Notes: generated by a model not told the origin, from the sequence alone. DNA of 64,000 bases from Alnus glutinosa (GCF_958979055.1 NC_084896.1:4526001-4590000); one strand, 5' to 3'; positions 46,060 to 58,160 are shown, counted from the stretch's first letter. A program made the numbers and translations.

Positions 46060-47494
46060 CTGCAAGATATAGATCGAGATGAATAACATGCAATTACAAC
46101 GACAAATGCCACACACACACGCATATATTATGCACTAGCTACAATTAATTGCATTGGACAAATTATTATATGGGAGATTGTAACCAATTATCTTCTTGAA
46201 ATGGATCCTACAGAGGGTATGGACAAATTAAATTTTAGTAAACAGTTCCCAAAAGACATGCTCCAAAGGCCATACCCATTGTCATTTTTTTACTTTATGC
46301 CTTTGTGTTAAAGAAAAGTGTTGCATCTTATTATGAGTGTATCAGATGAGGGTGGTTAGACGCTAGTAAGATAAGGTTTGACTTTTGACTAATCTACCAT
46401 GAATTTTTTCTCTCCCTAAGAAAATTCAGTTGTTTTTAAACCTTATCAGTGAACATCTTACCTTACTGAGAAAGCTTTTACACACACATGTATAACATGA
46501 GTTGAGTACACTGTTTAAAGTTTCTACCTGCAGAGAAATTTATGCTCTTTAAAAACTTGACTCTCATTTATATGTTTGCATATTCTTGATTTGTTATTTG
46601 ACTAATGTTTCAGTTTTAGATACATGCGTGTGCTGCTTTACTTATGAAATTCTAACATTGTTTTCTTTCTGTCTTTTCAGCAAGTTGTTCTTTTGGGCTT
46701 TTTACAGTTTTCTATTTTCCTGTGTTTGGACTTTGGGCCTGTATAACTGTGATTTTTCAATACTCTGTTTACCCTTTGTTATTTTGAGATAAAAAGGTGG
46801 AGTATGTTTATTTTTTGGACCGAGATTGTATTTTTAAACCGGTCAAGTGTTTTTTGTCCTAGAATGGCCAAATAGGGAGTTTGTTAGTTTATTGGCTACA
46901 TTCTGTTGACAAAAACACTATATTGTAGGTTGTTGCTTTAACAAGGATGCCGTATTATTTCAGAGTCTTCGAATATTCAGAGTTTATTTCTTTAATATGG
47001 AAAGGGGACAAGTTTCAGTATCACAAGTATTAAGAAGGCAATTTTAGAGTTCCAGGAAGATTCTGCGCAGTTTATAACTCAGCAAAAGTCGGATCCCTTG
47101 TTTCCGTCCGGACGGACCAGAGACACGTTCGGACGCCCATTTGTGTTTGAGAAGATTCTAAACAGCTCAACATTTCAGCATGTATCCGTCCGGACGGCAG
47201 GGCAATATCTTCCATACACTATTCAATGTTCGAGAAGAATCCTGAATCCTTTGCAGACACAGATTGAGAAAACAGCTAACAACCGTCCAGATGCTAGGGC
47301 AACATCGTCCGGATGCAGCTTTAATAAGGAAACGCGTGAAGCGCGTTATGGAAGTCGGTTCCAACTTTCTGTCCGGACGCCCTTTGACTACGTCCGGACG
47401 CGGCCTAGGGAAATCCGAATCAGTGTTGAATTAGGTTTTCAAAAGCCTATAAATAGAGAGCTCTAGACTTGTATTATTTATAGAATTCGATGTT

Positions 47495-47883
47495 GAATTC
47501 CTTTAAGCTTAGAGAGACTGTTTAGGTAGAAACTGTGAAGATCTACTAGCTCTCTAAGAGGTGTCCGTTATGATTTGATTGTATGAAGTTTAGCTTAGAG
47601 AGGAGCCCTAAGCTAAAGGATTCCATTGAAGACCCCTTCAGATAGGAGACCTGGTTGGGAAGCGTTCACGTTGGGTTACGTGTAATTCGGTATGGAATTC
47701 CTTTAAGCTTAGAGAGACTGTTTAGGTAGAAACTGTGAAGATCTACTAGCTCTCTAAGAGTTGTCCGTTGTGATTTGATTGTATGAAGTTTAGCTTAGAA
47801 AGGAGCCCTAAGCTAAATGATTCCATTGAAGAACCCTTCAGATAGAAGACCTGGTTGGGAAGCGTTCACGTTGGGTTACGTGT
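47495..47883. repeat. 200-bp tandem duplication inside the copia-like LTR
   Basis: The block beginning GAATTCCTTTAAGCTTAGAG starts at 47495 and again at 47695, an exact 200-bp period, and the second unit runs to about 47883. The two units differ at only a handful of positions. Confidence 0.9.
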
Positions 47884-47952
47884 TCTAATGCAAGGTACGA
47901 TCGCTGCATCAGGAGTATGTGAGTGTTACTGCTTTGTGACAAGCTTTGTTTT

Positions 47953-48915
47953 CTAAATAGTGTGTGATGGATCGGAACAAAATGAACATGCATCATGTGG
48001 TGTGTGTATATGAGATGCAGTCGCAGGAACAAAACCAGATGCAAGTAATTGATCTAACTTTCTAGATAAGGCATCCACTTTGGTATTCAAGTCCAAAGGT
48101 TGGGAAACCTCATAAAGAGTTTGGCTCTTAGTGTTTGTCCTACGACCGGATGATGAATGGTGTAAAGAATTTTCAGACAAGTTTTCAAAAAGTGTCCATG
48201 CAGCATCCTCACTCTTTAACATAAACGTACCCCCACATGAGGCATCTACCATCTGTCTATGTGGCTCCGTCAAACCATCATAGAAGCATTGTACTAACTG
48301 CCACTTGGGAACAGCATGATGTGGACACTTTCGTAAAAGGTCCTTCATCCTCTCCCAAGTTTCATGAAAAGGTTCTCCCTCTATTTGCGAAAAACCAATG
48401 ATGGCCTTTCGTATTTGGTTGGTCTTTCCTATGGTAAAGTACTTCTTAAGGAACTCGTGTTGCATCTGAGCCCAAGAAGTAATGGAATTAGTCTCTAAGG
48501 AAGTCAACCAATACTTAGCTTTTTCTTTTAAGGAGAACGGAAATAAACGCATCCTTAAAGCATCCTCTGTAAAATTCTGCAACTTTATGGTGGAGCAGAT
48601 TTCTATGAATTCATCTAAATGCTTATAAGGATCCTCAGTACTAAGTCCGTAAAATAAAGGGAGCATTTGAATAAATCCGGACTTAATTTCAAAATGAGCT
48701 GCCGTAATGTCCGGCAACTGAAGGCTTGAAGTAAATGTGTATGTTGAGGGAACATAGTGGTCCCTTAACAACACAGGCCTTGGTTGTTCAGCCATTGGTG
48801 AGTTAGAATGGGCTCTTAGACGTGAGTTCCGTTTGGATCTACTTCGTCTAGAAATCCGCTCTAAGTTTGGGTCGCATGGAAAAATAGGCAATGACAATGA
48901 ACGACGACCAAACAT
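47953..48915 (-). CDS. Athila-type gypsy gag, truncated at its C-terminus
   Basis: A single open frame of 320 residues contains the retrotransposon gag domain: LPLFYGLSTEDPYKHLDEF, then MRLFPFSLKEKAKYWLTSLE, then WERMKDLLRKCPHH and MVDASCGGTFM. It ends CSFCSDPSHTI, which looks like the first half of the CCHC-type finger, where the element is cut by the adjoining copia-like LTR sequence. No protease or polymerase follows. It lies downstream of its LTR and primer site on the minus strand. It is probably inactive, though the gag frame itself is unbroken. It acts (when intact) as the structural protein of retroelement particles. Confidence 0.85.
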   Translation of the reverse strand: MFGRRSLSLPIFPCDPNLERISRRSRSKRNSRLRAHSNSPMAEQPRPVLLRDHYVPSTYTFTSSLQLPDITAAHFEIKSGFIQMLPLFYGLSTEDPYKHLDEFIEICSTIKLQNFTEDALRMRLFPFSLKEKAKYWLTSLETNSITSWAQMQHEFLKKYFTIGKTNQIRKAIIGFSQIEGEPFHETWERMKDLLRKCPHHAVPKWQLVQCFYDGLTEPHRQMVDASCGGTFMLKSEDAAWTLFENLSENSLHHSSSGRRTNTKSQTLYEVSQPLDLNTKVDALSRKLDQLLASGFVPATASHIHTPHDACSFCSDPSHTI

Positions 48916-49027
48916 ACACCAATGTAATATAATTTATATATACAATGTACAGAAAAGAAATAAAAAAGAAAAAGGAAGAAAAACTAACCGATTCCGCAGT
49001 GCAGTGGCAGCTGAAGTGCTACTGCCA

Positions 49028-49330
49028 GAAAATGTCGATCGATCGAATATTTGGTCGATCGATCGAGATTTCGATCGATCACTTTTTATGTCGATCGATC
49101 GATTCTCTGCAGGAAAGAAAAATATAAGAAAAATACAGAAAATAAAATATAAAACAAAATTAAAGTCTAAATATGCACAGAACAATAAGAAATTAATTGA
49201 AGGTTCGGTCCAGAGACAGCAGAAAAGCAGTGCTGCTCAAAACAGAAGTCGATCGATCCAATTATATGTCGATCGATCGAAAAGTCGATCGATCGAAATT
49301 ACAGGTCCAGAAAGTCGATCGAGCGATTTT
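49028..49330. repeat. Interspersed TCGATCGATCGA palindromes in the Athila-type leader
   Basis: About nine copies of the self-complementary motif TCGATCGATCGA or one-base variants occur between the primer site and gag, at irregular spacing. More are in both inverted arms of the LTR (49711-49792 and 51258-51324). Spacers are unrelated, which excludes a CRISPR-like array. Confidence 0.8.
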
Positions 49331-49495
49331 AATGCAGAAACAGAATTCTGCAGAAAACAGACAGAACCGAATTAAAACACCAAAAACACTAAAAACAGTT
49401 TTATACAGAACCAAAAACAGCTTATGGACAAAATTTACAATATGTACTAAATCAAACTAAATACAATCCTAAATATCCCATAAACAACCGTTAAT

Positions 49496-49519
49496 TCCCC
49501 GGCAACGGCGCCAAAAATT
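49496..49519 (-). other. Primer-binding-site-like sequence of the Athila-type element
   Basis: The minus strand reads TTTGGCGCCGTTGCCGGGGA directly after the LTR end, the standard sequence at this position in Athila/Tat gypsy elements. It fixes the LTR boundary and the direction of transcription (minus). Confidence 0.8.
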
Positions 49520-49520
49520 T

Positions 49521-51516
49521 GCATTTATTAGACCTAGTTCGTATTGTATATATAACGTTTTGTTATGTTTTAGTGTTTTCTCTTATTTTCAGGTCTTAGT
49601 TGAAATCTAATTCAAAATACTTGAATTAGACCTGAAAATACATCAAGGGTATTTTGGTCATTTCCAGAGCTCGAAACTGATCCTGAGAAAATGGAAAATT
49701 GTCCAAGGCATTTCGATCGATCGATTATTTATACAGCAATAATTCGATCGATCGACTTCTCGATCGATCGACTTAATTTCGATCGATCGAAATCGTGTCT
49801 TCCAGAAAGTTCAGATATTCTCAGATCTTTGTATTGTTTGTGCGATCCAAATTTAAAGTTGGATTTTGTGGACAGAAATGAACGTCGACCAGCTCTGTTT
49901 GTGCGGCTAGGATTCACTCTCTATGATCTTTTGTAAATCCAATTCTCTATATATATGAGATTAGGGTTATAGGTTAGATCATGCATCTTTTGAGATTTCG
50001 GATTTGCTCAGATGTATCACTTCAATTCCTTACGTTTTTAGTTTCCTTTAGTGCACGTTTTCTGGGCTTAGTTCCAGAGAGCTTGTCTCCTTTCTTTAAT
50101 TTCAAGTTCTAGCTTAGCTTGTTCTTCATTTTCTTCCTTTCTTGTAATCCGAATTTATTTAAGTTTAATCTAGTTGTTTTTAATTCATTTCTTTCTTGTT
50201 TCTTTACTGCTTTCCTTTAAATTTATGCTTAACTTAGATTCAATTCATGTCTAGCTAATTTAGTCCTTAGGGTTTGATTCAAAATCCAATCCAAAGACCA
50301 TGTAGTGTTCTTGATGTTCTTAGGATTTTCTTTAGATGTTTGATGATTGTTGAGGGCTAGAGGATATCAAAACCCATGCTAAAAGGTTGTGGTATCAAGA
50401 TTCCAATCAAATTTATTCATGAAAAAGAGTTTAACTTGTCTATGAGTTTTTCTTGAAGTCTTGAGTAAAACCAACGTTCTTGGAAACAAGAACGATGTCT
50501 TTTTCAATGGTGCTATTTGACATGATGTATGATTTCTCATTAGAGTTACCTTATAGGGTATGCTAGGGAACACCAATCATTTCACCCCTTTGGTAGTCTA
50601 ATTGTCTTTCAATTGTAGTTTAACTTTATGTGGAATGATTGGGTGTGAAACTAGATATCTTATCATTGTGGCCTAAATAGGGTTGTTCATGTATTGTGTA
50701 TACTTATTAGGATGTGTTATAGAGTAGTAAGCTAGGGCACCTTAATCACTCCACACCTTTGGTAGAGTAAAATGTTTTCAATTATAGTTTAATCTTTATG
50801 TGGAGTTGATTAATGTAAATCTAGGTGCTTTATGATTACGTCTTAACGAAAGTATTTTCATGTCGAGGTCGTCGTAGTGGTTGACGCCCATTACGCGCTC
50901 ATATCAAGCATGTTAGGAAGATCCATATAGACTTTAAGCATTGCATAGGTTGAGGATTGGATAGGATCAACACCCTAAGATTTCTTTTAAGTTAATTTCA
51001 TTTCAGTTTCCATTTCGTTCACCTTATCGTTGTAGCTTCAATTCTACAACTTTTGTTTTTACTTTTGTTAATAAATTAAGTTAGATACGCTCTTCTCATA
51101 TCCTATTACGCAAAACAATCAATATTTCTCTGTGGTTCGATCACCCTTACTATAGTACAACCGATACGTACTATTGCGAGTGGTAAACTTATAAATTTAA
51201 AATCCACGTAGTCGAGTTGGCTATCTGAGAATATCTGAACTTTCTGGAAGACACGATTTCGATCGATCGAAATTAAGTCGATCGATCGAATTATTGCTGT
51301 ATAAATAATCGATCGATCGAAATGCCTTGGACAATTTTCCATTTTCTCAGGATCAGTTTCGAGCTCTGGAAATGACCAAAATACCCTTGATGTATTTTCA
51401 GGTCTAATTCAAGTATTTTGAATTAGATTTCAACTAAGACCTGAAAATAAGAGAAAACACTAAAACATAACAAAACGTTATATATACAATACGAACTAGG
51501 TCTAATAAATGCAAAT
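49521..51516 (-). repeat. LTR of the Athila-type element, with inverted-repeat ends
   Basis: The LTR starts TGCATTTATTAGACC and ends GGTCTAATAAATGCA. Its first and last roughly 300 bp (49521-49825 and 51219-51516) are inverted copies of each other, including TCTCTTATTTTCAGGTCTTA and the repeated TCGATCGATCGA motif. The 1.4-kb middle has a pair of related blocks around 50540-50690 and 50720-50850. No gene is seen inside. Confidence 0.65.
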
Positions 51517-51837
51517 TAAGGGGTCTTGAATTGAATAATTCAAGACTTATCAGAGTGCAAAGTACGAACGCTGCATTAGGGGTATGTGAGTGTTACTGCT
51601 TTGATAAGCTTTGTTTTTTAAATAGTGGATATTCTAGGTTTGACTGCCCAGGAGTAATTTTTCTCTTAATTAAGTTTCCACTTCGTCAACAAAATATTGG
51701 TCTTTTTTAAATTCCGCATTTAATATTATTATTATTATTATTATATATATACACGTGTGTGTATTCTCGTTACTAGTTAGTCTTAATTAATGGTAATTTC
51801 AAAGCTTCATATATAGACATGTAATTCATAATATCAT

Positions 51838-51882
<45 letters not shown>
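51838..51882. repeat. (GA)n microsatellite downstream of gene G
   Basis: About 44 bp of pure GA. It lies at the junction between transposon DNA and the gene G 3' flank. Confidence 0.9.
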
Positions 51883-51884
<2 letters not shown>

Positions 51885-51997
51885 CTTCTACACTTCAATT
51901 ACATTGCTTTAAAACATATGGGTAACAACCCATCACACCCATTATTATAAACAAAAATTACTTTACCTTTGGTACATAGATACGCATATGGCTGCAT

Positions 51998-54900
51998 TTA
52001 TGAAATGCTAAGCTTCCCGCAATCAAACTCAGCCATCTTCAACTTCAACCCAGGTATGTACGCAGAAACTTTATCCCTTAAGAAGTACATCATTTTTCCA
52101 TCACCCAGCTCGATGAAGCCAACCATATAAGCTATACTAATGAGCGCAATGCTTCTCCACCTCCTCTCCTTGGCATACTTGTTCAACCCCATTTCAATCC
52201 TTTTACATTCCTCTCTATCACCTTTCTCCCCACTTGGTTCTTTCAATAACGCCTCAGCAAGACACCTTGCCAAGACAACACCATCTTCCAAGGCAGCACA
52301 ACCACCTTGGCCGATTTCTGGGGTCATGGGATGGAGTGCATCACCGGCCACACAGACATTGTCTTTGCTGATATTTCCCCAAAGAAGCTCCCATGGATGT
52401 CTGTACCTTAATGGGGATGATATAATTCCATCCAGATTAGTGTTTTCAATAATACCCCTTATTTCATCAGGCACGTTTTCTAGCTTGCTTAACACAAGTC
52501 GCTTCATTTCAGCCGGGTTGTCTTCTATCTCTTTTTCTGCAATATACAAAGATGAATAACAATTGCGACAATGCCACACATAAATGCTAGACGTAAACAA
52601 TATGCATTACAATTGTACCGGACAAATTATTATATGGGAAATGGTAACCAATCATCTTGAAATGGATCCTACACTAGGCATGCATAGCTCCACGCACAAA
52701 AGCTTAAGGTACTAGACAGAAAACAAACATTGGCTGCAGTTTGCATATTTATTACAAAACAGTTCCCAAAAGACATGCTCCAAATGCCGTCTTTTTTCTA
52801 CTTTGTGACTCCGAAAACAGTTCTTCAACACAAAGAATCAAAACAAGCGCTGAGTTGGGAATAATGGCTCACCTTGGCTAGAGGAAGACGGAGTCCACGT
52901 GAAAAACCAATAGACGGTGGTATCATCAAGAGGAACAAAACCAGATCGACAACCTCTCCCAAAAAACTGCTTGAACTTGGTCCCAATCCCATGACTGCAC
53001 TTGAAATCTACACAGGCCCTGATGGCACATCTCCCTGTGAAGGCCGGATTCTTGAAGCCCAGCCACTTTGCCACCACCGAGTTCACTCCATCACACCCGA
53101 TCAACACCTTCCATTCACAAAGTGGATACTATACTCAAAACATATTGATGGTTTTAACTATCTTATTTAGACCATTCTTAATAATTATATAATGAAAATA
53201 CGACCATCTGACTTTTCAATTTAAATTGGTAGTAGTTGACTTATAAATCATACACTCTTAATCATTTCGCCAATTATGAATTATCACGCAATTTTGTATG
53301 TAAAATTTAGTCAATTTGTAAAGAAATTATAGTAAAACTTATAATAAATATATGCTTTCTTTAATATACCCAACCAACAGACAAATAATGTTCCACTCAG
53401 CAATTGTCCCCAAATCTATTTGGGATTTCATAGTCATGGTTCCTTGCACACGCAATGGCCTGTTGCATCTGATCCCCATCCCCTTCTTCTGGGTCTACGT
53501 AATTGGATTGGTTATACATCCAACAAGGTAGAGCAGCTATAAAGGGAAAAGAAGCCAAACACCCTTTCAGCTTTTTTTTACACAATATAAATAGAATAAG
53601 GGCCAGTATCACATTCCTGTTCAAGTAGGGTCTTGGAATGAGTGGTTTAGACACCACACTTTTGCTTTCTATATACCTAATAATATAAATACAAAAGAAG
53701 GATCTCCACTTATTAGGCCGTTTGAATAACATAAAAATTTTGACAGTGAGTTTAAAAGAGCGGCCCACAGGACCTACCTACTCCAAAAGTAGGGTCTAAT
53801 AATATAAATACAAAAGAAGGATCTCCACTTATTAGGCCGTTCGAATAACATAAAAATTTAGATAGTACATTTAAAAAAGTGGTCCACAGAACCTACCTAC
53901 TCCAGACAGTCTAGAATGCAAAACCCATCTGCCCACGATAAATGGAATCCGCAATCCCCTCTCTTAAGCTAACCAAATTTTTGTGTTTTCCGGCTTCCGT
54001 CAGCTTGGGTTTTGGGTTTGGTTGTTGTTTTTTGGGAGGGTCGTTCGGGATTTCTAGTGGGTTGGGGGGTTTGTTGTGTTGGAATAGTTTCAATGCTAGT
54101 TTGGGTTGTTTGATGGGGGCTTCTACTGTATTTGGGGTGCAATGTAGGCTTTGAGTGTTGTGGGTCTTTGTGGGTTTTCTTGGGTTCTTTTTGTAGGCTA
54201 GCTGGATTGTTCCTGAAACGAAATAGAATTAAAAAAGCGTAAAGGCACCCCTGAGCATACAAAGAATATACAAGAAGAACATCAAAACAAAAGAAAAACA
54301 AAAAACATGATTTAGCAACTTCCACAGCCCTGGGGTAAACAACAACCCCTTCCTCCGGACCACCTTCGAAGATTCACCCGCCTCGAAGACCCAAGACGAC
54401 TGCTGTTCCCTCCAAGACATACAAAGTAAAAACTGGGGACACCCAAATACCAGGTACATGTGTACTTAGGGGCGCCTTACACTTTTTAATAAAATTCTCT
54501 TATTAAAAAAAAAAATAGGAGTCCTTATCCAATATGAACATAGAAAACCAATTTTTTTTTTTTTTTTTTGGCATCTACTTATAAAATAAAAGTTGAAATA
54601 AGGGTCATTACCCAACATCTTATCTATCAATATTTTTTTGTGTGAAGTAGTTGCTCTCAAAATTTGAACTTGCGTTAGTGTTACGAAAGTAGAAGTCAGA
54701 GTCATAGTCTAAGTTAGAGTGTGAGTCTCTTAGTTAATACGTAACACTACTATTCAGTGATGTAGTAGTAGGTCTCTATTGCAGTAGAACTCCGTCTCAA
54801 TAATGAGTTCATCTCCACCAATTTTAATCTCTATTTAAGTGTGATTGAATAGTGAAAAGTATGCAGAAAATTATCCTCAAACCTTGTTTTTGTCAAAAGA

Positions 54901-56897
54901 TTTAAGTTCCGTCTACGAATTTAAAGGTTTAGGTTCCCTCAGAAGCTAAAAATCTATCTCATTTACGTGTTTAAGAAATTATTCACGTACGTAACATTTC
55001 ATCTTTGTCATTCCGAGACTTTACCTTTGTACAGCAGCCTTAGTAAGAAAAAAACAAAATAACCGACAATAAAACGCAGGGTGAATTTACCTTGGTTTTG
55101 AGAATGGTTCCATCTGCAAGATGCACAAGTTTATAGAAGCCTGATTCCTCTATAGAAACCACCTTGGAAGAGAACCTAATGGTGCCACTTGGGAGTTCGT
55201 TTGAAAGGGCTTCCAACAACAGCTTCCTTTGAAGAGAACGAAATTCGTGGCCTGCAGACAGCAATTATCCTGACTATCTTGAACATCTCAATTATGATTA
55301 TAACATCAACACAAAATTGTCATCATCTATGTAAACTTTGGTCACCTATATAAGCTTACAATAGCTGCATATTTATACCCAAAACAAATGATTCCGAAGA
55401 AACACAAAGCTAAGCAATACATTTTTTAGCAGTCAGCAACTTCTGAGTCTTGCAATGATCAAACTTTGGATTGATACAGGAAAAAAGCATACCAATATGA
55501 TGACTTCTTTAGCAGAAAAACAATTTCATCATGACAATAATCCTAAGAAAGGGTCAGGAAAAGAGTATAATGGAATTTTTTTAAAAAAAATTTATTCAAA
55601 TAAAGGAACCAGGGAAGGGGGACTTGAATGGAATGTTGCTTCACTTAAATGGGGTTTTGAGAGGGATGACTGGGATAAGGTCCTATTCCGTGTTTTGCAC
55701 GAAGTGACCTCTCTTGTGCTTGACAGATCAAAATCTTTACCACTGCAGTAAACAATGGCCCTAGTATGTAACCAAGAAATTGACAGTTCAAAATCTATAG
55801 AGGCACCATTGGTAGTGCTGTAACTCACTGTTTACCTTTGGCTTGAAATGAAATTGTTGTAGAGTTAGCCACACTCCTGCACATAAATTTCTGCGGTTAG
55901 TTACATGGTGTGCTTGTTCTAATTATGTACTTGTGCTGGGAGGTCAGTTTCTATTGGATCAGAATAAGATGATAATGACCAAAATTCGTACAGAGAACAA
56001 ACAGCAAACGACCAAGATAAACTCTCAACCAACAGATAATATCAAGATGGAGTTGGACTCAAGATCAATTTTGAGCGAGTATTTTATTCCAGCCAAATGC
56101 ACGAGCTTCACATTCTGTCAAACACCTTCTTTTCAAACTTGATAGTCTCATGCTTTAACATGAAGAATGATTGATACTGTTTGATAGTTTCAGCAATAAA
56201 TCATTGGAAGCATCTAAAACCAAGCATATATATGTCAAGTATCTATATTTTTCAAGTCGTGCATTTCAAATGAAACGGATAGTCTCCATTTCATGCTCAG
56301 ATTTAAAATTTGAGCATAACTTAATATTAATACATTTTTTTAAAAAAAAAAAAATGTAAATGATGTACATTTACCAACTTTAAATCCAAACAGATATTTG
56401 AAATTGAGAGGATCCGGTTACGCTTGGGAGAGAGATCCTGATGGTGGAGTCAAGCCAGCAAACACCATGTTCTATATAAAAGATATGCGTAATAATGAAG
56501 AGAGGATGGGTCCTACTAACCCAGAAATCCGTTGATGATTTGCTCGGAGGGAGTCACCAAGGCCAAGAGCATCTAAGGCCTTCCAAGCATTTGTCCATGT
56601 CCCTAAGGCAAATCCTGTGATCCTCAAACCATCCGAGGATTCCAATATTAAGCTTCGAATGCCCAGCCTACAACACACACACACACGTATATATATATAT
56701 ATATATATATATGCGTTATTTGCGTTCTTTACAATCTTAAATAGTAATTGTAAACCTTCATATATAGACATGTAATACATACGCATGAAAACAAAGAGAG
56801 AAACTGAGAAAGGGTACCTATGAAGTCCTAAGGATGTTGTAAGGCCAGCAATTCCACCTCCCACAATCACGATGTCTTCTTGCACTGCTTCCATCAT
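51998..56897 (-). CDS. Gene G: FAD-dependent monooxygenase, MO1/MO2-like
   Basis: Last complete copy in the window. Coding exons: 56897-56818, 56667-56521, 55876-55836, 55251-55091, 53107-52873, 52536-51998. Total 1203 nt, 400 residues. GGGIAG is at 13-18, GCDGVNS with Asp149-Gly150, and [19 protein letters not shown] with Gly286-Asp287. The Asp usually before IGQGG is Glu here. Exon 3 (41 nt) is the short form with one extra codon relative to D and E; exon 4 starts [10 protein letters not shown] where D and E have [10 protein letters not shown], losing the conserved Cys. Exon 5 has the SSSS insertion shared with D. Intron 4 contains a LINE-derived insert. It is closest to gene D overall. Confidence 0.88.
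53983..54513. mobile_element. LINE-derived insert in gene G intron 4, with two opposed tails
   Basis: The D and E introns run directly across this point (CCAAATTTTTGTGTT to AGGAGTCC). In G about 530 bp intervene, ending on the plus strand GTGTACTTAGGGGCGCC, ACTTTTTAATAAAATTCTCT and a poly-A run, a LINE tail. A second LINE tail in the opposite orientation (minus strand TATGCTCAGGGGTGCCTTTA) lies at about 54215-54310. Confidence 0.65.
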
Positions 56898-56942
56898 ATT
56901 TTGGCTCTGTTTTTTTTTTTTTCGGGTTCTGGGAAATCTATA

Positions 56943-56978
<36 letters not shown>

Positions 56979-58160
56979 TTCGAATACAGTGCAGTAGCCG
57001 CAGGTATCACTTTAGAAATGAATATTTGTTCAAGTTAAGAAGATTACAGATAGGTCACACGTGGATAATCAAGAGTGAGACGTCGAATTCTTGTCTCTTT
57101 TTTTTTTTTATCTTTTTCTATTGTCGATTCACTTTTAAATTAATTTTAATTAAAAAAAATTAATGATAAAATTTTGTTCTGTCACATCAACGAAAAAAAA
57201 TACAAGAAAAATAAAAAAAATACAAAGTGGTATTTCCCATTAGGAGTACGGAGTGACGTTTAAAACAATAAGAGATGATTCATTTCTTTTTCGATTCTTG
57301 TACTATACTCTAACTTTTTAAAATTATTATCTAATCGGGAAATGCTAAAAATTCTCCTCTCATCCTCTCTTTGTCCATCTCTTTTGTTTAAAAAAATTGA
57401 TTTTAAGCAAAAAGGTGTCTCTGATGTGACATCAGAGACACCTTTTTGTTTAAAATCAATTTTTTTATTGTGAATGGAGGATGAAGGGTGGATAAGGGGT
57501 GCATGTGTAGCACCCTCTATCTAATCCTATGCATAAAACTCACACCAATTTCATTGATCTAATAATAATTTTTTAAAGTAGAACAATAAAAACCAAACAC
57601 GTCTTTCAACAAATGGGAGGAAACATGGTAGATGATGACTGTGATGATGGCGAGATTGACAAGTGACAAAAATCACATCTTGATTATGCCAGCCCTTGCG
57701 TTACTTTGACGTGTGTGTTATAGTTTTAAAGTGCATGAAATTTCCTTTCTCCTAGGTATGCTTGCTTCTGTGGCCGGTAATTAAAAAGGGAGAAGAGAGA
57801 GAAGATAAGAGAGAAAAAAAATACAACTCTAATGGGTGGTTCAGATTGTTAGAATTTGAGATGGCAAGGCATTTTTTTTTTCTGATTCCAAGTTCGAGTT
57901 CTAATAGTAGGCTTTGACAATTTTGACACGATCCGCAAATTCGACACGAACACGACACGAATATATGGAGTTTGAGTTTACGCTATAATTCGTTTATGAC
58001 ATGTTTATAACCCGTTAATGACTCGTTTATGACCCGACAACCTGTTTATAACACATTTATGATCTGTTTATGACATATTTATGACGCGTTAATGATATTT
58101 TTTTTTCAAATTAGTTAAACGGATTGACACGCTAACCCGACGGGTTAACACTACAATCAA
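56898..58160. other. Upstream region of gene G
   Basis: It contains a TA tract (56944-56976), the unoccupied counterpart of the Pack-MULE site (about 57265-57285), a hairpin MITE (57337-57517), and at 57915-58155 a degraded relative of the hAT-like MITE at 23586. No gene is supported. Confidence 0.55.
57337..57517. mobile_element. 181-bp hairpin MITE upstream of gene G
   Basis: There is a perfect 9-bp target duplication TATCTAATC at 57328-57336 and 57518-57526. The centre pairs AAAAAGGTGTCTCTGATGT with ACATCAGAGACACCTTTTT almost perfectly. The equivalent sites upstream of D and E lack it. Confidence 0.85.

Larger units (their letters stand above)
46310..51700 (+). mobile_element. Copia-like 3' end and LTR, split by an Athila-type element
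   Basis: On the plus strand a polypurine tract (AAAAAGGTGGAGTA at 46791-46806) precedes an LTR start TGTTTATTTTTTGG. The LTR region has repeated CCGTCCGGACGG palindromes (47100-47400), a CCTATAAATAGAGAGC TATA box near 47448, and a 200-bp tandem duplication. It is interrupted at about 47962. Similar sequence resumes at about 51556 and ends near TTTCCACTTCGTCAACA (about 51693). The resumed part repeats 72 bp already present before the break, so two LTR copies may be joined here rather than one simply split. Confidence 0.55.

Noticed and set aside
49028..49800. Repeated 12-mers resembling a CRISPR-type array
   Set aside because: The units are self-complementary, irregularly spaced, and lie in a plant LTR element leader and LTR.
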